Positions 59,301 to 64,000 of a stretch of DNA of 64,000 bases are shown here, one piece after another (the first letter of the stretch is position 1; every line of letters begins with the position of its first letter). Location of the stretch: NCBI RefSeq assembly GCF_001401805.1, contig NZ_LKDW01000008.1:82715-146714 (forward strand), read 5' to 3'. The position numbers and the translations under genes are program-made. The notes below the pieces were generated by a model. The model was not told the origin of the DNA, made no database searches, and was given only the letters and a program-made list of their open reading frames with translations. Source of the stretch: Pseudoalteromonas sp. P1-25 (lineage in GTDB: Bacteria > Pseudomonadota > Gammaproteobacteria > Enterobacterales > Alteromonadaceae).

Positions 59301-60571
59301 ATACCGACGGTAAGATTGTAATTACTTCACGTTCAACTGAAATCACTATCATTGATAGCTTCGGTCGTGAAAAAGAGCGTTATAAAGTACCTTACGGTGC
59401 GGTACTAACAGTACAAGACAATGCAGAAGTTCAAGGTAACGACATCGTTGCTACTTGGGACCCGCATAGTCACCCAATCGTTCTTGAGCATAAGTCAAAA
59501 ATCTCGTTCAGCGATGTTGATGACTCAAATACGGAAGCACAAACTGATGAACTAACCGGCTTAACCCGTGTAGTTGTTAAAGACCTTGCTAAAGTAAATG
59601 CGAAAGAGCCTAAGCTTATCATCGAAAGTGAAGAGCGCGGCTTGCAGGAAACACGTCTACCTTCATTCACTACGATTGAAGTGACAGATGGCGTTACAGC
59701 AAACCCAGGTGACGTACTTGCACGTATTCCGCAAGAAGGTTCGAAAACTCGTGATATCACGGGTGGTCTACCACGCGTAGCCGACTTATTTGAAGCACGT
59801 AAGCCAAAAGATCCAGCTATCTTAGCTGAAATCACAGGTACAATTAGCTTCGGTAAAGAGACTAAAGGTAAGAAACGTTTAGTTATTACACCTGCTGAAG
59901 GCGATCATTACGAAGAAATGATTCCTAAGTGGCGTCAACTTAACGTGTTTGAAGGTGAGCAAGTGTCTAAAGGTGAAGTTATCGCCGATGGTCCTGAATC
60001 ACCACATGACATCTTACGCCTACGTGGTGTGACTCATGTTGCTAACTACATTGTTAACGAAGTGCAAGAGGTTTACCGTTTGCAGGGCGTTAAGATCAAT
60101 GATAAGCACATTGAAACAATTATTCGTCAGATGCTACGTAAATGTACCATCCTTGACGGCGGTGATACTGAGTTCTTAGCGGGTGAGCAAATTGAAGTAG
60201 CTCGCGTTAATATCGCTAATCGTGACCTTGAAAAACAAGGTAAGATCCCAGCGAAGTTTGAAATACAGCTAATGGGTATTACGAAAGCATCACTTGCAAC
60301 AGAATCTTTCATCTCAGCAGCGTCTTTCCAAGAAACAACACGTGTTCTTACAGATGCCGCCGTGAATGGTAAGAGCGATGAGCTTCGTGGTCTGAAAGAA
60401 AACGTAATTGTGGGTCGTCTGATCCCAGCCGGTACTGGCTTTGCGTATCACCAAGACCGTATGGCTCGCCGCAAGCAGGGTGAAGTTGTTGAAGAGCAAA
60501 CAGTAAGTGCAGAAGAGGCAACTCAAGCACTAACAGATGCTCTGAACGCAGACTTATCTGGAAATCAATAA
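56399..60571 (+). CDS. rpoC: DNA-directed RNA polymerase subunit beta'
   Basis: 1390 residues (E. coli 1407). Contains the N-terminal zinc ribbon [20 protein letters not shown], the catalytic Mg motif [12 protein letters not shown], the second zinc site [19 protein letters not shown], the trigger-loop region [28 protein letters not shown] and a C-terminal [13 protein letters not shown] tail. The start is GTG 56399 with AGGAGAG upstream. Ended by a terminator at 60667. Confidence 0.99.
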   Translation: MKDLLKFLKQQNKTEEFDAIRIGLASPDMVRSWSYGEVKKPETINYRTFKPERDGLFCARIFGPVKDYECLCGKYKRLKHRGVICEKCGVEVTLTKVRRDRMGHIDLASPVAHIWFLKSLPSRIGLMLDMTLRDIERVLYFESFVVTEPGMTTLERGQLLGEEEYLDALEEHGDEFEAKMGAEAVLDLLRELDLGQLIAEMREELPTINSETKRKKITKRLKLMESFHQSGNNPEWMIMTVLPVLPPDLRPLVPLDGGRFATSDLNDLYRRVINRNNRLKRLLDLAAPDIIVRNEKRMLQEAVDALLDNGRRGRAITGSNKRPLKSLADMIKGKQGRFRQNLLGKRVDYSGRSVITVGPTLKLHQCGLPKKMALELFKPFIYGKLERRGMATTIKAAKKMVEREVAEVWDVLDEVIREHPVLLNRAPTLHRLGIQAFEPVLIEGKAIHLHPLVCAAYNADFDGDQMAVHVPLTLEAQLEARALMMSTNNILSPANGEPIIVPSQDVVLGLYYMTRDRINAKGEGIVFKDPKEAEKAYRSGNAELHARVKVRISQSITNEAGVVEDTVTLIDTTVGRAILSLILPKGMPFESINQALGKKQISGLLNECYRRLGLKDTVVFADQVMYTGFHYAMKSGVSIGIDDLVIPPVKASIIESAEAEVTEINQQFQSGLVTAGEKYNKVIDIWSRVNENLSREMMANLSKDTVINAKGEEEEQPSFNSVFMMADSGARGSAAQIRQLAGMRGLMARPDGSIIETPITANFREGLNVLQYFISTHGARKGLADTALKTANSGYLTRRLVDVAQDLVINEDDCGTEDGLTMKPLIEGGDVVEALRERVLGRVVAEPVLIPNTDTVLVERNVMLDEKLCDLLEEHSVDEVRVRSVITCDNDFGVCAKCYGRDLARGHIINAGESVGVIAAQSIGEPGTQLTMRTFHIGGAASRASAENNVQVKTDGTLKLHNAKYVLNTDGKIVITSRSTEITIIDSFGREKERYKVPYGAVLTVQDNAEVQGNDIVATWDPHSHPIVLEHKSKISFSDVDDSNTEAQTDELTGLTRVVVKDLAKVNAKEPKLIIESEERGLQETRLPSFTTIEVTDGVTANPGDVLARIPQEGSKTRDITGGLPRVADLFEARKPKDPAILAEITGTISFGKETKGKKRLVITPAEGDHYEEMIPKWRQLNVFEGEQVSKGEVIADGPESPHDILRLRGVTHVANYIVNEVQEVYRLQGVKINDKHIETIIRQMLRKCTILDGGDTEFLAGEQIEVARVNIANRDLEKQGKIPAKFEIQLMGITKASLATESFISAASFQETTRVLTDAAVNGKSDELRGLKENVIVGRLIPAGTGFAYHQDRMARRKQGEVVEEQTVSAEEATQALTDALNADLSGNQ

Positions 60572-60597
60572 ACTCTTATTAATCAACAGATTAATAA

Positions 60598-60628
60598 ATC
60601 GTAAGGCAGTTATCTACTGTCTTACGAT
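60598..60628 (+). repeat. Hairpin after rpoC
   Basis: ATCGTAAGGCAGT (60598-60610) pairs with ACTGTCTTACGAT (60616-60628) with one G.T pair and loop TATCT. No T tract; a 3'-end stem of the rpoC mRNA upstream of the main terminator. Confidence 0.6.
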
Positions 60629-60666
60629 GAGTTTAGGTTGACAGGTTAAACTTTGCTCATTAAAAT

Positions 60667-60726
60667 TCCGCCACCCATTTACTTGCATGTATGTTACAAG
60701 CTTGTAAAAAGGGCGGATTTTTTTAT
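60667..60726 (+). terminator. Terminator region between rpoC and rpsL
   Basis: TCCGCC (60667-60672) pairs with GGCGGA (60712-60717), enclosing a perfect 14-bp palindrome TTACAAG-CTTGTAA (60694-60707), then a run of T. It separates rpoBC from the str operon. Confidence 0.8.
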
Positions 60727-60764
60727 TTTTTTCAGTAGTAATTTTAATTTCAGGAGCTATTTAA

Positions 60765-61139
60765 ATGGCAACTATTAACCAGCTAGTGCGTAAGCCACGT
60801 CGTAGCAAGGTTACTAAAAGTAACTCAGCTGCGCTTAAAGCGTGTCCGCAAAAGCGTGGTGTATGTACTCGCGTATATACAACTACACCTAAGAAACCAA
60901 ACTCAGCGTTACGTAAAGTAGCTCGTGTACGTTTAACTAACGGTTTCGAAGTAACATCATACATCGGTGGTGAAGGTCATAACCTTCAAGAGCACAGTGT
61001 AATCCTAATCCGTGGTGGTCGTGTTAAAGATTTACCAGGTGTGCGTTTTCACACTGTACGTGGTGCACTTGACTGTGCAGGCGTTAGCGACCGTCGTCAA
61101 GCTCGTTCTAAATACGGTGCAAAACGCCCTAAAGGCTAA
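60765..61139 (+). CDS. rpsL: Small ribosomal subunit protein uS12
   Basis: 124 residues, as in E. coli. [12 protein letters not shown] start, [16 protein letters not shown] and [15 protein letters not shown]. The streptomycin-resistance positions K43 and K88 (E. coli numbering) are the sensitive Lys residues. First gene of the str operon; rpsG follows after 97 nt. Confidence 0.99.
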   Translation: MATINQLVRKPRRSKVTKSNSAALKACPQKRGVCTRVYTTTPKKPNSALRKVARVRLTNGFEVTSYIGGEGHNLQEHSVILIRGGRVKDLPGVRFHTVRGALDCAGVSDRRQARSKYGAKRPKG

Positions 61140-61236
61140 TTGTTTTCCGTTAGTAAGGCCAAGCACTAAATATTATTAATTATTGTTTTGGGTGATTGTT
61201 CCAAAAGGACAAACCTGAATAAACCGGAGATACAAA

Positions 61237-61707
61237 ATGCCTAGAAGACGCGTAATAGGTCAACGTAAAATTCTTCCAGATCCTAAGTTCGGATCGGAAC
61301 TTCTTGCTAAATTCGTTAACATCGTAATGTTAGACGGCAAGAAATCTACTGCTGAAAAAATTGTTTATGGTGCGCTAGACGTGGCTGCTGAGAAATCAGG
61401 CAAGTCGCACCTAGAAATCTTTGAATCTGCACTTGATAACATCCGTCCACAGGTAGAGGTTAAATCTCGCCGTGTTGGTGGTTCAACTTATCAAGTTCCA
61501 GTTGAAGTACGTCCAGTACGTCGCAACGCATTAGGTATGCGTTGGTTAGTAGACGCTGCACGTAAGCGTGGCGAAAAATCTATGGGCTTACGTTTAGCTC
61601 AAGAAATCGTTGACGCTGCTGACAACAAAGGCACTGCGGTTAAGAAACGTGAAGACGTTCACCGTATGGCTGAAGCGAATAAAGCATTCGCACATTACCG
61701 TTGGTAA
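61237..61707 (+). CDS. rpsG: Small ribosomal subunit protein uS7
   Basis: 156 residues. Primary 16S rRNA binder and assembly protein. [31 protein letters not shown] start, [16 protein letters not shown] and end [10 protein letters not shown]. The 97-nt rpsL-rpsG spacer (61140-61236) is similar in length to the E. coli spacer where S7 binds to repress its operon. fusA begins 27 bp later. Confidence 0.99.
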   Translation: MPRRRVIGQRKILPDPKFGSELLAKFVNIVMLDGKKSTAEKIVYGALDVAAEKSGKSHLEIFESALDNIRPQVEVKSRRVGGSTYQVPVEVRPVRRNALGMRWLVDAARKRGEKSMGLRLAQEIVDAADNKGTAVKKREDVHRMAEANKAFAHYRW

Positions 61708-61734
61708 TCTGTCCTTAACCTTTAAGAGGATCAT

Positions 61735-63849
61735 ATGGCACGTACAACTCCACTTGAGCGCTACCGTAATATCGGCATAGTAGCTCACGTAGATGCAGGC
61801 AAAACCACCACAACAGAACGTGTTCTGTTCTACACGGGTCTTTCTCATAAGATCGGTGAAGTACATGATGGCGCCGCAACTATGGATTGGATGGAGCAGG
61901 AACAAGAGCGTGGTATCACAATCACTTCTGCTGCAACAACGTGTTTCTGGAAAGGGATGGACGCGCAATTTGACGACCATCGAATCAATATTATTGATAC
62001 GCCAGGACACGTAGATTTCACTATCGAAGTAGAGCGTTCTTTACGTGTACTTGATGGTGCGGTAGTTGTTCTTTGTGCTTCATCAGGTGTACAGCCGCAA
62101 ACTGAGACAGTTTGGCGCCAAGCGAACAAATACGAAGTTCCGAGAATGATCTTCGTAAATAAAATGGATCGCACTGGCGCTGACTTCTTAACGGTTGTTG
62201 ACCAGGTGAAATCTCGTCTTGGAGCAACGCCTGTTCCAATCCAGTTGCCTATTGGCGCTGAAGACGACTTTAAAGGTGTTATTGACCTTATAAAAATGAA
62301 AGCCATTAACTGGAACGAAGCGGACCAGGGTATGACTTTCTCTTATGAGGCAATACCGGCAGAACTTCAAGAGCTCGCTCAAGAGTGGCACTCTCATTTA
62401 GTTGAAAGTGCAGCTGAAGCCTCTGAAGAACTAATGGATAAGTACTTAGAAGGTGAAGAGTTAAGTGAAGCAGAAATTAAATCTGCCTTACGTCAACGCA
62501 CATTAGCGAACGAAATTGTTCCCATTACGTGTGGTAGTGCATTTAAAAACAAAGGCGTTCAAGCTGTGCTTGATGGCGTTGTTGAATACATGCCTGCACC
62601 AACACAAGTGAAACAAATCCAAGGTATCCTAGAAAATGGAACTGAGGAAGAACGTCCAGCTGATGATAAAGCGCCGTTTGCTGCACTTGCATTTAAAATT
62701 GCAACAGACCCGTTTGTTGGCACTTTAACCTTTTTCCGTGTTTACTCTGGTACTGTTAAACAGGGTGACGCGGTTTATAACCCAGTTAAAGGTAAGCGTG
62801 AGCGATTTGGTCGTATCGTACAGATGCATTCAAACTCACGTGAAGAGATCAAAGAAGTTCACGCAGGCGATATTGCGGCAGCTATTGGTCTCAAAGACGT
62901 AACAACAGGTGAGACACTGTGTGATCCGAACTCTATTATTACGCTAGAGCGTATGGAGTTCCCAGAGCCAGTTATCTCTGTTGCGGTTGAGCCTCGCACA
63001 ATCGCTGACCAAGATAAGATGGGTATAGCACTAGGTAAACTAGCCGCAGAAGATCCGTCTTTTCGTGTACAAACTGACGAAGAATCAGGCCAGACTATAA
63101 TCTCTGGCATGGGTGAACTTCACCTTGATATCATTGTCGACCGTATGAAACGTGAATTCAGTGTTGAATGTAACGTTGGTAAGCCGCAGGTTGCATACCG
63201 AGAAGCTATCCGTTCAACTGTTGAAGTTGAAGGGAAGTTTGTACGTCAATCAGGTGGTCGTGGTCAGTATGGTCACGTCTGGGTTAAACTTGAACCGATG
63301 GATATTTCGGAAGATGAAGCGCCGACGTATGAGTTCGTTAACGAAACAGTAGGTGGTTCGGTTCCTAAAGAATTTATCCCTGCGGTAGACAAAGGTATCC
63401 AAGAGCAAATGTCTCAGGGTGTACTGGCTGGCTACCCATTACTTGGCGTTAAAGCGACTCTATATGATGGTTCATTCCATGATGTAGACTCGAATGAAAT
63501 GGCATTTAAGATTGCAGGTTCAATGGCAATGAAAGCGGGGGCGCTTAAAGCTGACCCTGTACTTTTAGAGCCAATGATGAAGGTTGAAGTAATCACTCCT
63601 GACTCAAACATGGGTGATGTAGTTGGCGACCTTAACCGTCGTCGCGGCATAATCGAAGGCATGGAAGATGCAATAGGTGGACTTAAGCAAGTTAATGCCC
63701 AAGTTCCTCTTTCTGAAATGTTTGGTTATGCAACTGCTTTACGATCTGCAACACAGGGCCGTGCTTCTTACTCTATGGAGTTTTTGAAGTATGCTGAAGC
63801 CTCTAAACAGGTTGCAGATACAATAATTTCAGCTCGCGCTGTTATATGA
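61735..63849 (+). CDS. fusA: Elongation factor G
   Basis: 704 residues, the E. coli length. Ribosomal translocation GTPase with [19 protein letters not shown] (G1), [18 protein letters not shown] (G3) and [10 protein letters not shown] (G4). All five domains appear complete; a domain IV block reads [14 protein letters not shown] and a domain V block reads [26 protein letters not shown] precedes the ATG. tuf starts 62 bp later. Confidence 0.98.
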   Translation: MARTTPLERYRNIGIVAHVDAGKTTTTERVLFYTGLSHKIGEVHDGAATMDWMEQEQERGITITSAATTCFWKGMDAQFDDHRINIIDTPGHVDFTIEVERSLRVLDGAVVVLCASSGVQPQTETVWRQANKYEVPRMIFVNKMDRTGADFLTVVDQVKSRLGATPVPIQLPIGAEDDFKGVIDLIKMKAINWNEADQGMTFSYEAIPAELQELAQEWHSHLVESAAEASEELMDKYLEGEELSEAEIKSALRQRTLANEIVPITCGSAFKNKGVQAVLDGVVEYMPAPTQVKQIQGILENGTEEERPADDKAPFAALAFKIATDPFVGTLTFFRVYSGTVKQGDAVYNPVKGKRERFGRIVQMHSNSREEIKEVHAGDIAAAIGLKDVTTGETLCDPNSIITLERMEFPEPVISVAVEPRTIADQDKMGIALGKLAAEDPSFRVQTDEESGQTIISGMGELHLDIIVDRMKREFSVECNVGKPQVAYREAIRSTVEVEGKFVRQSGGRGQYGHVWVKLEPMDISEDEAPTYEFVNETVGGSVPKEFIPAVDKGIQEQMSQGVLAGYPLLGVKATLYDGSFHDVDSNEMAFKIAGSMAMKAGALKADPVLLEPMMKVEVITPDSNMGDVVGDLNRRRGIIEGMEDAIGGLKQVNAQVPLSEMFGYATALRSATQGRASYSMEFLKYAEASKQVADTIISARAVI

Positions 63850-63899
63850 TTTTAGCTCGTCTGGCTCAATAGTGAGTCAGGCTTTAATTTCTTAATTAG

Positions 63900-64000
<101 letters not shown>

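Noticed and set aside
51077..60530. Long minus-strand frames opposite rplJ, rplL, rpoB and rpoC
   Set aside because: Low-complexity translations (Ser/Arg/Ala-rich) created by codon bias of highly expressed genes; no plausible start context.
60598..60628. Hairpin after rpoC as the main terminator
   Set aside because: No T tract follows; the stem at 60667-60717 with a T run is the better terminator.

Overview
The window is chromosomal DNA of a marine gammaproteobacterium, most likely a Pseudoalteromonas or a close Alteromonadales relative. The support is moderately low G+C, the gene order tRNA-Trp-secE-nusG-rplKAJL-rpoBC-rpsL-rpsG-fusA-tuf, an SLC13-type permease in the sulfate assimilation operon, the astCAD arginine catabolic cluster followed by a DUF3802 gene, and a tryptophan-halogenase-like/SapC pair beside sugar-use genes. 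I see no prophage, CRISPR array, integron or transposase gene.

Bases 1-18300 are mainly carbohydrate metabolism. The tail of a flavin-dependent halogenase-like protein and a SapC-family protein precede a sodium/sugar symporter and a cytoplasmic GH36 alpha-galactosidase. A FadR-type GntR regulator is divergent from an SDR dehydrogenase and a 2-keto-3-deoxygalactonate kinase. Next come glpK and glpD, then a tightly packed minus-strand operon galE-galT-galK-Gfo/Idh oxidoreductase-secreted hydrolase. Transporter, galactosidase and galETK together form a plausible alpha-galactoside/galactose route. The SDR and DgoK genes look like part of an oxidative galactonate-type route whose dehydratase and aldolase are not in the window. 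Near-identical operator-like sequences lie upstream of the alpha-galactosidase and galE.

Bases 18400-33950 hold a YdcH protein, an NADPH:quinone-type reductase, a 162-bp MITE-like non-coding element (19975-20136), a membrane protein with a degenerate GGDEF and an EAL domain, pabA, an HDOD protein, the arginine succinyltransferase genes (astC/argD, astA, astD), a DUF3802 protein, an OsmC-family protein, speD, a serine transporter, and a small accessory-looking patch (alpha/beta hydrolase plus an unrecognised one-helix membrane protein).

Bases 33950-41940 hold the sulfate activation and siroheme operon (cysG-cysD-cysN-SLC13 permease-cysC-cysQ, minus strand), divergent from deoC. Then come an SPFH-domain lipoprotein, a CsgG-like lipoprotein with a C-terminal peptidoglycan-binding-like segment, and a 1328-residue hybrid two-component sensor/regulator.

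From 48200 to the end the window is the core information-processing region: tRNA-Trp, protein export and antitermination (secE, nusG), ribosomal proteins L11, L1, L10 and L7/L12, RNA polymerase beta and beta', ribosomal proteins S12 and S7, EF-G and the first 29 codons of EF-Tu. Its leaders are rich in hairpins typical of autogenous control. I did not find a convincing wholly new system. The best leads are the putative galactose-regulon operator, a substitution in the GalK signature, the incomplete galactonate branch, the MITE-like element, the CsgG-like lipoprotein with its C-terminal fusion, and matching hairpins before rplK and rplJ.
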